Shown: positions 13,801-25,214 of the stretch, piece after piece
Position numbering within the stretch: the stretch's first letter is position 1
How the letters are laid out: the number at the start of each line of letters is the position of its first letter
Origin: Schistosoma mansoni
Taxonomy: Eukaryota; Platyhelminthes; Trematoda; Strigeidida; Schistosomatidae
NCBI RefSeq assembly: GCF_000237925.1
Contig: NC_031502.1
Span: forward strand, 36,705,612 to 36,769,611
Length of the DNA stretch: 64,000 nt
Reading direction: 5' to 3'
Notes under the pieces: model-generated
What the model was told of the DNA's origin: nothing
The model's database searches: none
The model's input: only the letters and a program-made list of their open reading frames with translations
Made by a program: the position numbers and the translations under genes

Positions 13801-16800
13801 GTTGGGCATGCATAATACGTGTCCCAACCATCTCAGTCGATGAAAAATTCACAACTTCATCAACTGATTTACCATAATTCCCTAATACCCTACGTTTAAC
13901 CTCACTATTACTTACCCGGTTATCCCAGCAGATGCGAGCAATATTTCTAAGACATCTGTGGTCAAATACTAGTAACTTACGAGTATCTTCTACTCTTAAT
14001 GGCCATGTTTCACAGCCGTAAAGTAGAACAGAGCGAACTGCTGCGCAGTATACTCGTCCCTTAATTGATAGACCGATATCTCGTCTTCGCCATAGGTGAC
14101 GTAAGTTGGCAAAAGCCAAACGAGCTTTTTGAATCCGTGCTGAGATTTCGTCAGACACCAACCCATTAGGGCTGATCAGACTTCCAAGATAAGTGAAGTT
14201 GTCGACACGTTCGACTACTTCACTCCCTATTCTTAGTTCAGGCGTTGACGCAGGCCAGTCCTGGAGTAACAATTTACATTTGGATGTGGAGAAACGCATC
14301 CCAAACATCCTTGCATTATTACTCAGTTCTAACAGAAGACTCTGCATTTTGTCAGCGTCTTCACCAAACAGGACTATATCATCTGCGTATTCTAAATCGC
14401 TTAGTGGACCCCTGGTAGGAGATCAATTCCTGAAAATTCAGTCGACTAGAGTGTTATTTCCAGCAATAGGTCTATAATGAAGTTCAACAAAAATGGAGAT
14501 AATGGACAGCTTTAACGGACACCACTTGAGGTTGCAAAATCATATGACAGTTCGCCATAAGCTCTCACTCGACTGGTAGTATTGGAGTAAAGAGTCTTCA
14601 CAAAGTTTATGTACTTCTGAGGTACACCTTTCAATGACAGACACTGCCACAGAACCTCTCGGTCTACAGAGTCAAATGCTGCTTTTAAGTCAAGAAAAAC
14701 CATCATTGTCTGACGCTGATAAGCGTGTCTGTGTTCTAAAACCTGACGAATGGTAAATATGTGGTCGATACAGCCACAACCGGGTCTGAAGCCAGCCTGA
14801 TTTTCTCGTGTTTGGAGTTCACGAGTCTTTGTTAGGCGCCCGATAATTATTGAGGCTAGTACTTTAGATGCCATGTTAGTCAAACTAATCACTTCATGGT
14901 TATCACAGGATGATTTTGACCCTTTGTTATATATTGGGACAATCAGTGATTGTGAACAGTTAGATGGGATTACGTCCAACTCCCAAATTTTAGCTAAAAT
15001 ATTGGTCAACCTAATCGCTAAAATTGGACAACCATCCTTAAAGACCTCTGAAGATAATCTATCTGGACCAGCTACTCTTCCTCGTTTCAGATTAGCCATA
15101 GCTTTTTGGACTTCAATTAGAGTTGGAGAACCTATCTCAATGTTCCATTCAGGCCATTATAGATGATGTCTCTCCTTATGCTTAAAATTAGTGTTTGCTA
15201 AAAATAAATTATTGTCTAAGCACAGTTGTAGAAGAGATCACCATTATCTGTTCCCTGAGCCGAAATACTAAAATACCCGCCTAAATGTCTTTCTGCTTGG
15301 TTTAAGCTACCTACCTGGGCATTAAAGTCACCGCCCCCAAATGCCCTGGTATGGCCGAGAGTGGTGAGAGTCCGCTCTCCCTCTCCAAATGCTCTCACAT
15401 GGCCACGCGAATATATAGCCTCTGCCAGGGAAGTCCTACTCACTGCCTTCTCGCGGCGGGGGTGTTGCTTACGAAAGTGAGAGGACGAAAAGCGAATGTC
15501 CGGCACTTTAACCGGGTTGGTGGACACGGAGGGTCCACCTAGGGGAGTTGGAAAACCCTCATTCCAAACCAATGGTGCACATGGACTCCAGTATCGTGAT
15601 GGAACGAATGGCGTACGAACCAACCGTTGGTCACCAGCTACCATGGGACTGCATCTCCTCACGATGCTCCACTGCCTTGTGGGCTAGACCTTTAGGTCAA
15701 AGGCTCGGGGTGTGGCCCCCTAAGAAAACCACCTGCTTCGGTTTGGGCACCCGGGCAGTATCACAGCCCACACACAAATGACATGAAATGACGCACTACA
15801 CTGCTCTCGTTCCTAATAGAAGAAAGACAATTTGCATTATCATTATTATTATTATTATTACTATTATTATTATTATTACCATTATTTACTACGTCGCTTT
15901 TTCACTCCCTTTATTCCCAAATTGTGTATCCTTCCTTTCCAACTTATTCAGCAGCTCGCCCATGGTGGAAACTCTGTCCTATCTAAACGATCTCCAGTCA
16001 CTGTCTGGTTGAAAGTGAATGCTTCCACCGATTACGAATACTGAAGCAGTCTTTTTGAAACCACGTACGCCGTTCAAGCCGGCTTCCTTCAACGTTCGCA
16101 CACTAATGCAGATCGGACAACAGATGGGGCTGGCTATGTCTTTAGAAAGTCTTAATGTTGATGTTTGCTGTCTATCCGAGACCCGTATTCAAGACTCTAG
16201 TGAAGTACTACAAATTCGCTCTCCATCTGTCGCTTCGAAAAGCTTGTTTCACGTGCGCTTATCCGGGGACTCTGTGGCATCTTCGTCTGGTCTTGCTGGC
16301 GTTGGTGTTGCACTAAGAGCTAGAGCTGAGGCAGCACTAATCGATTGGATCCCCATTAACAGTCGGTTATGTGCTGTTAGATTAGAAAGTTCCATCAAAG
16401 TGAGAAGAAACCGGCGTGAGAAACAGTGTCTTTTCGTCATCTCCGCCTATGCCCTGACAGATTGCAGCCCGGATGCAATCAAGGATGATTTTTACCACCA
16501 GTTAACAGTTCTTCTCCAGAAAGCGCGTTCGACAGATATTGTAGTATTAGCCGGAGACTTGAATGCTCAGGTCGGGCGTCTAGGCACAGAAGAGAGTCGT
16601 TTAGGTGGCCGATGGGGACTTGTTGGTCGCAGGACAGATAACGGGGACCGTTTGCTGCAACTGTGCACAGACCACAACCTGTTTCTGGCTAGCACTAACT
16701 TCCGGCACAGTCATCGCCGGTGTGCCACCTGGCGTCCTCCCTCTGCATCTCAAGCCTGGACTCAGATTGATCACATCGCGATCAGCTACCGCTGGCATGG

Positions 16801-19800
16801 TTGTGTACAAGACTGCCGCTCCTTTTGGAGTACCTATCTGGAGTCTGATCATGCCCTGGTCTGTGCCAATCTCACCTTACTTTTCAGTGGCAGAAGGATT
16901 GACCGCCATCAACGGATCGATGTTAGTAAACTGGCTGCAACTTCTGTTGCAAGTAAGTATCGAGCAGAGCTAGCTTCTAGGCTAGCTATCATCCCACCGA
17001 AAAGTATAGATGAGCATTGGTTGCATCTACATGACGCCATGAAAATGGCGAGTAAAGCCGCTTGCGGCTTCGCGAAACGTCCCGCTTACAAGCACTGGGT
17101 TTCTTCTGGCTCCTTACAACTGATGGAAGCCCGTCGGTCTACTCCGGGTGACCGTGAGTTTGACCACAAACGAAGGCTGTTACGTAATGAAATCGGGCAA
17201 AGCTTGCGTAAGGACCGAGAAGCCTGGTGGTCGGAGCGTGCTAATGAGATGGAAGCAGCAGCTGCATCTGGTAACTGCCGGAAGCTCTTCCAACTCATCC
17301 GAGCCACTGGCAGCAAGAAGTCTGGTGTGAGTGAAACAATCTATGAGGATGACGGGATGCCAATCACTAACATCTCTCGACGTCTTGGACGGTGGGCGGA
17401 GTTTTTCGAAGGGCAGTTCAACTGGCCTGCTGCTCCAGCAACATCAACCAGTTTGTCCTGCCCCCCCCCCATGGCCGGTGACGACTGATCCACCAAACGA
17501 GGCGGAAGTCCGCAAGGAACTCCAACTCCTGAAGCGCTACAAATCACCGGGCCCAGATGACTTACCTCCAGCTCTTTTTAAAGACGGTGGTGACTTTCTG
17601 ACTAAGGAATTGACTATGTTGTTTACAAGGGTTTGGGAGTCACAAGGTGTTCCAACATCGTGGAATAAGTCGACAGTTGTCCCTATCTTTAAAAAGGGTT
17701 CACGTTGTTCCTGTAACAACTATCGGGGGATAAGTCTACTTCCGATTGCGTCCAAACTATTGGCTTCTATCATTCTTCTTAGGTTGTTTAAAACCCGAGA
17801 ACGATTGACTCGCGAGGAGCAGGCTGGTTTTCGTTCTGGTCGAGGATGCATTGATCACATCTTCACCCTCCGCCAAATGTTAGAACACCGTCATACTTAT
17901 CGCAGGCCAACAATCGTAGTGTTTCTTGATATCAGGGCTGCCTTCGATTCGTTGGACAGGACTGTTCTCTGGGATTGTCTATTGAAGAAGGGTGTGCCTG
18001 AGAAGTTCAGTAACATCTTAAAGGCCCTGTATACGAACACCTCAGGCAGAGTGAGGGCATACAACCACCTTTCTCCCTTGTTCCATTCAAGCAATGAGGT
18101 TAGGCAGGATTGCCCGATCTCACCATTCCTCTTCAACTTTGCCATCGACGACATCCTGGAAACAGCTCTGATGGATGTAAGTAATGGCGGTGTGGATCTG
18201 CTGCCTGGAGAACGACTTCTCGACCTCGAGTATGCGGATGATATTGTCTTACTGTGCGATAATGCCCAAGGCATGCAATCAGCACTTAATCAGTTGGCAA
18301 TCAGTGTCCGCAGGTACGGCATGTGCTTTGCACCCTCCAAGTGCAAGGTACTCCTACAAGGCTGGCAGGATTCTCATCCTGTAATCACCCTGGATGGTGA
18401 GCAGATTGAAGTAGTTGAGAAGTTCGTGTATCTAGGTAGCTATATAAGTGCTGATGGTGGCGTGAGTGATGAGATCGATGCACGTATAATGAAAGCCAGA
18501 GCGGCTTATGCTAATCTGGGCCATCTTTGGCGCCTTCGTGATGTTAGTCTGGCTGTAAAAGGTCGGATCTACAACGCGTCGGTGAGAGCAGTTTTGCTTG
18601 TGAAACCTGGCCTCTCCGAGTTGAGGATGTTAGACGACTCTCTGTGTTCGATCATCGTTATCTCCGAAGGAATGCTCACATCCAGTGGCAACACCATGTT
18701 AGTAATGCAGAGGTTCGGCATCGTATGTTCGGGCGCAGAGACGATAATTCAATTGGTGTCACCATCTTGAAACACCGACTTCGGTGGCTTGGACATGTTC
18801 TACGAATGTCGTCCCAGAGAATTCCACGTCGTGCATTATTTGCTAACTCTGGGACTGGTCGGAAAAAGCGGAGAGGAGGTCAGTGTATGACATGGTGTCG
18901 TGGCATGAAAGAAAGCTGCAAAGGGCTAGCTTCTGTTGGTCCTTCACGACTCCCTGGCTGGGGTCCAAGAGATGGTGCAACACAGTGGCTAGAGACGTTA
19001 TCAGATATAGCTCAGAATAGAAGCCAGTGGCGATCCTGCAGTAACCTTCTTTTACTTTCTTCATAAAGAGTGGTTCTAACTTTCCTAACTGAAAGAGTCT
19101 TCTGGTTGTACATTTCAGTTCGCCTTTTCTTTTCCTACTTTCATTATTTTGTGTGGCGCATATGTATCTGGTGCCCTTTTGTACCAATATGTATGTGTTT
19201 AAATAAATAAATAAAATAAATTAAAGTCACCTGCTACGAGTACTATGTCTGACTGTTTAGCTTTTTGAAGAAGTTCAGAGAGCTTTCTGTAAAAGTCATT
19301 TTTCACTTCATCCGGTCTGCAGTCAGTGAGAGCGAGGCAGGAACAACAGAAAAGCAACAACTTGTGTCACTATCCTTCCGAGTTCTTATAGAGCCGTTTA
19401 GCCGAACGGCACAGGCGACTGTTGACAAGGATCCATTCTAATAATGATTGTTCTGCCCTCATACTTATTGCTATGCCTCCACCAGTCAGTACATGGGAAT
19501 CTGCTGTTGGGTTGTCAGATAAACGGAGGGTATATCTCGTTGTCTTCCCGTTTCGGCTAGGTAAGGCTAAGTGAATGACCACACTAAGATCCTGTATACG
19601 TGTTTCAGAAACACAGCATACATCAATGGTATGAGATCCTAGGGTTTTCGCCAAGGATGCCTGCTGGCCGATTTCACATAGTAGCATCGCTAGTATGCTA
19701 GTTGTCTCAAGGAAACACCTTACTGCCGTCACACCTCTGTACATTCAGCGATACGGCTTCGCACTCGGACCTTGGGTTTGCTGCTTTAATCTTACCGATC

Positions 19801-22715
19801 TTCAACTGACCTGCCTGTCATGGTATGTCCTTGAGGAACGATTGTTCCAGCCAGTCTAGCTCGATTGATTCATCACGATAGGCAAGCCCGACCACCACGT
19901 CAAGGTAGCAGTATGAGCAAATGTCTTTTCGGATTTGTCCGGAAACACGTGAGATATCACTACTTCAACTCCATGGCTTGAGGCGTCCGATGCGACAACA
20001 ATTCCAAAGCTAGGATCAAGATGTGTTAAAAGAAACTTTTAGCTGAGCACTGAGTTGACCTTGTTAAAAGATGCTTGACATTTTGCTGACCACTGCCAAG
20101 GTTTGTCTTTTGGTAATAATTCTTTCAGGGGACCTCTTGATGCATATCAGACAGAAATGTGCTGTAGTGACTAATTAATCCCAAGAATGATCTTAATGAA
20201 AGAACATCAGTTGGTGCAGATATCTTCTGAATGGCGTCTAGGTTGGCAGGGTCTGGTTGGTGACCGTTCTTATCTAAGATAAAACCAAAGTATTTGATCG
20301 AATGCATGAAGGAGATACACTTCCATCATTCGATTAAGTACTTAATGTACTTGACTGGAAAAGTCACTGTCAGTTGAACCTATAACTATAATATCATCTA
20401 GATAAGCTGCTGTTCCAGGTATACTTGTCAACATCTTATCCATTATTTGCTGAAAGATGGTCGGTGCGGTGTTGATGTCAAACGGTAGGCGGGTATGTCG
20501 AAATAAATCTCGATGAGTGTTGGTAGTCAGAAGCTCTCTACAGTTATTATTTACTTCCACTTGCAGATAGGCATCCGAAAAGCCCGTTTTCGCGAAAAAT
20601 GTTCCACCGTTAAGGTTAGCAAACAGGTTTCCAGGGTCTGTTAATCGATACTAATATACATCCAATCCAGAGTTTAAACCGGTTGAGAAATCGGCACATA
20701 TCAGTAAAATTTCACTGGTGCGGCCCATGCAGGGTAGTTGCTGTAACTTTCTTTTACCTCATAAAAAATGGACGTAACTTCTTTAACTTGAAGAATTCTA
20801 TCTGTTTATGCCTTTACTAACTGGACTGCCCCTCCCATTATTATCATTTCACTATCATACACTAGTTTCTGTTCGTTATTGTTCTTTTTCTTACATGCAC
20901 TTTGCATTCTCCATCTCTTCACATCCTTATTATTATTGTGTGGCGCATATGTATTAGGTGCCCCTTTGTACCAATATATATGTATTCAAATAAACAAATT
21001 AATAAATACAACAAGTAGTCGTTGGTTTGTTATGAGTTGTTTCTAATGTTTTCTCCTTTTGGTGTTTTAACCTAGTAGCAGCATTGCCACTACTGCAGGT
21101 TAAATGTGGATTTACCTTTTCAATTAATTCATCATCATGTTTGATGCTTTTCAGACGTTTGCACTCATCTATCAATGTCCTTAGTGTGATGTTTGGATTT
21201 TGGTTCAGTTGAGTTAGGTCTTGTCCTATCGCAGCATTTTGTGGTGGCTGAAGAGCATTGGTGAATATTAGACATTTAAATTTTTCCTCTGTCAATGAGA
21301 GTAATATGAACCGTTCACATTGTCTGTTGATATCTGCTAGAGCACTATTATCATCGGCCTCGCGTTTCACCAGATTTAGACACTGATATAGAATACTAAA
21401 CAAAGAAGGTCATATCTGTCAGTTGATTTACCGTCTCTTCGAAACTGAGCTCTTGAGGTAACTTTAGCAATATGTAGTCAGTGTATTGTACATGTTCATT
21501 ACTTCCCAACTTACGCTCCAACAATTGAGTCTTCCACGCGTCATCTTGTTTTGCAGAATTCTATCCTAAATGTATCTTCCCGACGCTTGAACGACGTTAG
21601 AAAGGTATTTCCACTTCTTGATAACACTGAGTTTGACGCGAATTAATATTATTATAATTTATTGTGTTGTTGTCGCAGTAACAACTATTATAGTGACCTC
21701 TTACGTATTAATACTACCGTGGTACTTAAAATCTAGTAACATCACATAATTCACAGCTATTGTTGTTGATTACTTCGTTTTGTAAAGTGTTTTATATATA
21801 CTTTGATGTTTACTTACCTCCTTGTTTTTCCCTGAAACATAAAAGGGATCTTGAAAGTTCCATCTTCTTTCCTTTTTATCTTTTATTTTATTTATTATTA
21901 TTAACATTATTCAATATCATATTTTTGATAAAATATAGAATTCTCAACACAAAGTATTTCAACAAGTTTCCGTTTCTTACTTCTTAATCGATCCTGACAA
22001 TAAATATTGAGTGATCGCCAATAAGATGTCAGCAGTTCAGAAATGGATATCTGAATAATATACATTCTTTTCGATGTTTATTGCCAGCAACCACGATATC
22101 TCTAATTAGGCCTTTTGTAACTTTTATAGCTAAAGGTTGTACACTTTTCAGAAACTCGCCTGAATAGGTTGTGCGATTAATAACCATGATGATGTATTGA
22201 AACAAACAAAATTAGATAACTTATTGAAACATCTAGATAACAGAAACAAGTAGCCCAGTTGTTTAAGCAGGCCGCCATGAGGTTATCCTCGTTGATGTGT
22301 TGTTGTGTATCAGTTGTCCAGTGTACCTAATTGTGTTAGGTCCCGCCTTCGTATTAAAAAAATCTCCTCTTTCCTTCTTCTACAGCCACTCAACTAACTT
22401 ATTCAAGCCATAACAATAAGACAGCTTTGCTTTAGGATTCACTAGAGAACATTAATTTGAGTATGTAGGCGGAACTACATCGTCTTGCTTGTAGTATTAT
22501 TTTTGACCTTGAAAACAGAAATTCGACAATATTTTGTTTATTGACCTTGTTTACTTATTAGCTGTATATCAAACATATATTCTTCATGTTTATATAGTTC
22601 TCAACTCTATTTTGCATAACAGGTATTCAACCCTGCGATAAAAATAGTTGGTAATCGTGGAATGGCTCAACTAGTTGGTGGTAATCTTGTTTCTGACCAA
22701 ACAACAAGAAGTTGA
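4898..22715 (+). CDS. ATL: Atlastin, ER membrane-fusion GTPase (7 exons, 525 aa)
   Basis: Exons 4898-5272, 5308-5496, 6701-6793, 9285-9680, 10637-10846, 12049-12270 and 22623-22715 all join in phase 0 at GT-AG sites and end at TGA, giving 525 aa (human atlastins are about 540-580). Atlastins are dynamin-like GTPases anchored in the ER that tether and fuse ER tubules. Seen in the protein: P-loop GAFRQGKS (51-58), switch region with T97, G3 motif DTQG (123-126), the atlastin/GBP G4-type motif RDWSFPYEY (from R195), a helical middle domain (about 225-421) with the conserved stretch [16 protein letters not shown], and a paired hydrophobic hairpin (about 427-474), followed by a short cytosolic tail. 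The start ATG opens an exon that runs into the G domain with no upstream in-frame alternative recognised. The second intron (5497-6700), fourth (9681-10636) and last introns carry repeats. Possible AATAAA signals lie at 23049 and 23123. The 30-aa last exon is the least certain part, though its acceptor, phase and stop all fit. Confidence 0.93.
5273..5307 (+). other. 35-nt micro-intron in atlastin
   Basis: GT-AG intron of 35 nt in phase 0 that splits the G3 motif: DTQ before it and GSFDS after it, as in other atlastins. Its length is not a multiple of three, so failure to splice would end the G domain early. Very small introns in the 5' part of genes are a known schistosome trait. Confidence 0.9.
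6055..6535 (-). mobile_element. Short LINE-derived retroposon, copy 3 (older, diverged)
   Basis: A diverged reverse-strand copy in atlastin intron 2. Recognisable blocks are the leader (GTACGGCCAAG..GTTGAGAGGG), the CCACCTGCTTCGGTTTGGAC block, the junction GGATTTGTGTGGCACATATA, and a 3' end GTACAGATGTTTATGT. It shows the same leader-to-3'-end fusion as the copies at 32.9 and 38.4 kb. A 70-codon sense frame (6250-6038) covers the block homologous to the short ORF in the other copies. Confidence 0.75.
7010..7475 (+). repeat. Dispersed LTR-like repeat, copy 1
   Basis: Shared blocks with 25215 and 44868: TGCGAATCGTTTATTTCAAACATAC, CATACCATAAAATAG, ATCAAGC..TGGCTGTG-like, AATAAATCATATAA and a TATAACA end. 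About 0.45 kb. The class is not known; the termini suggest a solo LTR. In atlastin intron 3. Confidence 0.6.
8850..9190 (-). mobile_element. Truncated LINE B-type 3' end
   Basis: The segment starts CAGTCAGTCAGCTACAACGTAGGACC and ends in the block encoding (reverse strand) [22 protein letters not shown]. It matches the 3' part of LINE B at 13330-13690. A 5'-truncated insertion in atlastin intron 3, just before the exon at 9285. Confidence 0.75.
9948..10240 (-). mobile_element. Truncated LINE 3' end (LINE B relative)
   Basis: It begins CAGTCAGTCAGTCACAACGTAGAAC and shares the TTGCCATACCACATTAGCACA and CACCTTCGCCATG blocks with the LINE B 3' region, but is more diverged. Located in atlastin intron 4. 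No coding potential. Confidence 0.6.
11855..11985 (+). mobile_element. LINE 5'-leader fragment
   Basis: GCTGCTACCTCGACGTGGTGGTGTGGCTT followed by GGCTGGGACACTCGTTCCTT and a GTAGAGTGCCTGCTGTT block resembles the LINE B leader (reverse complement of 19800-19918). It lies in the atlastin intron just before exon 6. Confidence 0.6.
13330..15332 (-). mobile_element. LINE B: older related LINE, 3' part (RT to 3' end)
   Basis: Reverse strand. RT segment 15099-14512 ([44 protein letters not shown]), then a gap in the palm region, then 14347-13769 ([37 protein letters not shown]), then the RCRLLGW...MAQNRS terminal block about 13690-13560. The 3' untranslated part runs to about 13330 and carries the CAGTCAGTCAGCTGTAACGTAGGACC end also seen in other copies here. 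At its high end the endonuclease block [11 protein letters not shown] (about 15215-15330) is cut by LINE A and resumes at 19220. It is internally deleted and broken. Confidence 0.85.
15333..19219 (+). mobile_element. LINE A: nearly full-length non-LTR retrotransposon (RTE-like), EN-RT
   Basis: A 3.9-kb element bounded by a perfect 12-bp target duplication ATTAAAGTCACC (15321-15332 and 19220-19231). It starts GCCCCCAAATGCCC and ends in an AAAT-repeat tail, typical of RTE elements. The 5' leader (15333-16018) contains a (TTA)n tract at 15838-15890. The coding part begins at ATG 16019 with an apurinic-type endonuclease (SETR at residues 53-56, then AGDLNAQ, DHIAISY and ESDHALV). It continues with a reverse transcriptase ([30 protein letters not shown] with catalytic YADD at 18231-18242) and a C-terminal zone to about 19066. 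The single reading frame is broken twice: once in a run of ten C near 17461, and once by an apparent 7-nt loss near 18600 (AVLL, then GT GAA ACC where relatives have LYGCETW). It is therefore probably dead now. No tandem RNase H was seen. Confidence 0.92.
15838..15890. repeat. (ATT)n microsatellite in LINE A leader
   Basis: CATTATTATTATTATT with CTA and CCA interruptions, 130 bp before the EN-RT start codon of LINE A. Confidence 0.85.
19220..19918 (-). mobile_element. LINE B: 5' part (leader and endonuclease start)
   Basis: Continuation of LINE B on the far side of the LINE A insertion. From 19918 downward: a leader beginning near CTGCTACCTTGACGTGGTGG, then an endonuclease N-terminus ([27 protein letters not shown]; 19744-19370), then [15 protein letters not shown] and VLVAGDFN (about 19320-19225) running directly into the insertion point. 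Rejoined across LINE A, the two halves meet at GDFN/AQVG. It is a pseudocopy. Confidence 0.85.
19930..21640 (-). mobile_element. Ty3/Gypsy fossil in atlastin last intron
   Basis: Reverse strand. A gag-like region (about 21400-21011) is followed by a reverse-transcriptase-like region (about 20700-20340, with [11 protein letters not shown]) and the segment after it (to about 20100, with [12 protein letters not shown]). It is split by the LINE 3'-end insertion at 20735-21010. No LTRs were recognised. It is broken in many places and older than the LINE piece inside it. Confidence 0.8.
20735..21010 (+). mobile_element. Truncated LINE A-type 3' end inserted in a Gypsy fossil
   Basis: The segment from GTTGCTGTAACTTTCTTTTACC to TGTGTGGCGCATATGTATTAGGTGCC..CCAATATATATG and an AAAT-rich tail matches the last about 200 bp of LINE A (19040-19219). 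It separates gag-like and RT-like parts of a reverse-strand Ty3/Gypsy fossil, so it entered after that element. Confidence 0.8.
21888..22290 (+). repeat. Duplicated repeat, copy 1 (first 204 bp identical to copy at 24379)
   Basis: Positions 21888-22091 are identical base for base to 24379-24582. After that, similarity drops abruptly but continues (TTGAAACAAAC, GATAACTT.TTGAAA, GTAGCCCAG..CAAGCAGGCCGC). Located at the end of the last atlastin intron. Confidence 0.85.
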
Positions 22716-24378
22716 AATGCATCTGTGCTCTTGTTTGTTTGTGTCCATAAAACACTTTTTTTAAACAAATCTATAAATATGATTCAACTTACAACCTATC
22801 ATTTTCATTTGTCCCCTTTTTTCGGATTGTATATTCCAAATTATTATCCATATCTTATGGTCTTCACTGTGATGATCTAGTTTCATGTAGTTGTCTTTTC
22901 TTTTTCCTGTTTATTTGTTTGTTCAACCAACAAAAGGTCACTTGTTTTTTTTAACAAAACACGGTGAATAACATGATAATTTTCTTCTCAGCTGTTGTAT
23001 TTTCTCCCTGCTGGTTCCAGTGTATTATAGAAACCTTATAATTAACCAAATAAAATAGTTGTAATGTATTGTAACGAATAGTCTTTTAAATTTTCGGTTC
23101 ATACTTGGATTTGTGTGACGAAAATAAACAAAAGACCAATATCTAAGGTATATTATTTATTTACTTATTGTATTACTTTGTAGAGTTAGGTCTGCACCCA
23201 CATCTTGACCTTCATCGTTCTTTGTCATATTTTACGATTTGTAACAATAGTAAACTTTGTTTCTTTTGTATTTATTCATATAATTATATACGTTTGAAGT
23301 AGGAAAAATCTTTATTGTTTGAACGGGTTCGATACAGGCCTTTTTAAAATAAACTGCCATGTATTTTACTGTAGCGCATGCATGTCTATCCCTTCTGTTA
23401 CATAATAAAGTACTTCCATATACTATTTACTGCTTTCTTTTTTATTGGCAAGTTGTTTATGGAAGGTATTTACTTCTTTAGGCTTATAAACATTAAGATT
23501 GATTTATTCATGTAGTTAATTGAAGATTAATAAATAGCTCCCAGACCTTATCGGATTTTAAGCCCGTTCGGAAATATATACCATTACTTAATTCCAGTCG
23601 TATTATGTTGTGTAGTAAATTTTAAAGGGTGCCTAACAATTGCATTATAAAACATTAATTTCTTTCGTTTGCTTATCTTAAAACCTGTAGTGCGCTACTT
23701 CTGAAGTTGCCATTAGAAATATAACTCGTCATGTTTATCAGCTTTGGATATTTATCTAATCTTGTCATGGATACGCTCTTAGGGATAACTTATGTTCTGC
23801 CTGACTGAGCATTTGATACTTATCCAAAAATTCTCTACCGTAATTAGATGTACAAATGATATTGTTTTATTAGTTAAGAATGTCGATTACAGGTAGAGTA
23901 TAAAACGAATACTAGTCAAACAATACTCGTCAGACTTTTCACATCGAATTAGGTATTATATATCCCAATTAATAGTGTTCAGACTGATAACACCAACCTC
24001 TCAGTTCAGTGATTGTTGTTCTAAACCACGTGGAAAGATGTAGTATTGTTGATTGAGTCTCAAAAAGCAGTTTAAATCGCTGACTGAAGACTGGATAATA
24101 TGGCCCACAACCAGTCTTAATGACCCAGATTTTACCTCTTTGTCTTGGACATATTATTTCACACTTTTTTCCCTAGCTCTTTCTCCATTGCTGTATTATT
24201 GTGCTAATCACTTATATATTGATTACTTCTCTGCACTAGTGGGAAATTCACTGACTCCGATCAACACATATTTGTAGCATATCTTATGTAGTTTGGAGGT
24301 TTCTTTGGGAAATTATGTTCAACTTCTCGAATTCTGATAACATATTCTGTAGGGGTATGAAGGAATCATGTGAGCAAA

Positions 24379-24745
24379 TTATTTATTATTATTAACATTA
24401 TTCAATATCATATTTTTGATAAAATATAGAATTCTCAACACAAAGTATTTCAACAAGTTTCCGTTTCTTACTTCTTAATCGATCCTGACAATAAATATTG
24501 AGTGATCGCCAATAAGATGTCAGCAGTTCAGAAATGGATATCTGAATAATATACATTCTTTTCGATGTTTATTGCCAGCAACTACAATGCTTCTGATTTT
24601 GCACTTTCCTAGCTGAGTAGGTTATGAAACTAATCGACATAATGATCTGTTGAAACAAACCGAAGACAGATAACTTGTTGAAATATCTAAATGACAGGAA
24701 CAGGTAGCCCAGATATTCAAGCAGGCCGCTCAACAGTATTGTATT
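24379..24745 (+). repeat. Duplicated repeat, copy 2
   Basis: Second copy of the repeat at 21888, offset 2491 bp. It shows 204 bp of perfect identity and then a diverged tail ending near CAAGCAGGCCGCTCAAC. It lies in the intergenic space beyond the atlastin stop codon. Confidence 0.85.
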
Positions 24746-25214
24746 CATGTATTAGCAAACCGTTCAGGTACATTGTAAGAGTGGAATTATTTTTTTTATA
24801 GTTCACCTTTTAAAATTTTCTGTCAGATGTCTATCAAGTCTGCTTTTTTAACTTTTTGCTAGAAAATTAGTTGGTCCTAATACTGTTGGTAAATTATGAT
24901 CAAATTGTCATTGATAAAATCAGTCCACTGATAAGTTCGAATAGTCACTCTCTAGAATTAATTCAACGAAAATAACTTAGTTGATGTTGTTGGGTATTTC
25001 AACTCATTTGAATCCTGTGTTTTATCTACTGGAAGTCTATTTCGTTGAATATTTACAATGGTTGTATTAGGGATATCGTCTTTTATATTACTGAATATTG
25101 ATCTAGTATGTCTTCGTTTTGGGTGTCTATTTTACTTGAGGAATAATCATTAGTGTATTTGAATCTGTGCTTATTTCTGGTATGCAAAGATGGTGTTAAT
25201 ATATGTCATGACTT

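Noticed and set aside
15216-15662. 148-codon reverse ORF at the left end of LINE A
   Set aside because: It fuses the antisense of the LINE A leader with the endonuclease remnant of LINE B. The similar reverse ORF at 33019-33276 and the + strand ORF at 38662-38910 are the same antisense frame in the short retroposons. It is an insertion artefact, not a gene.
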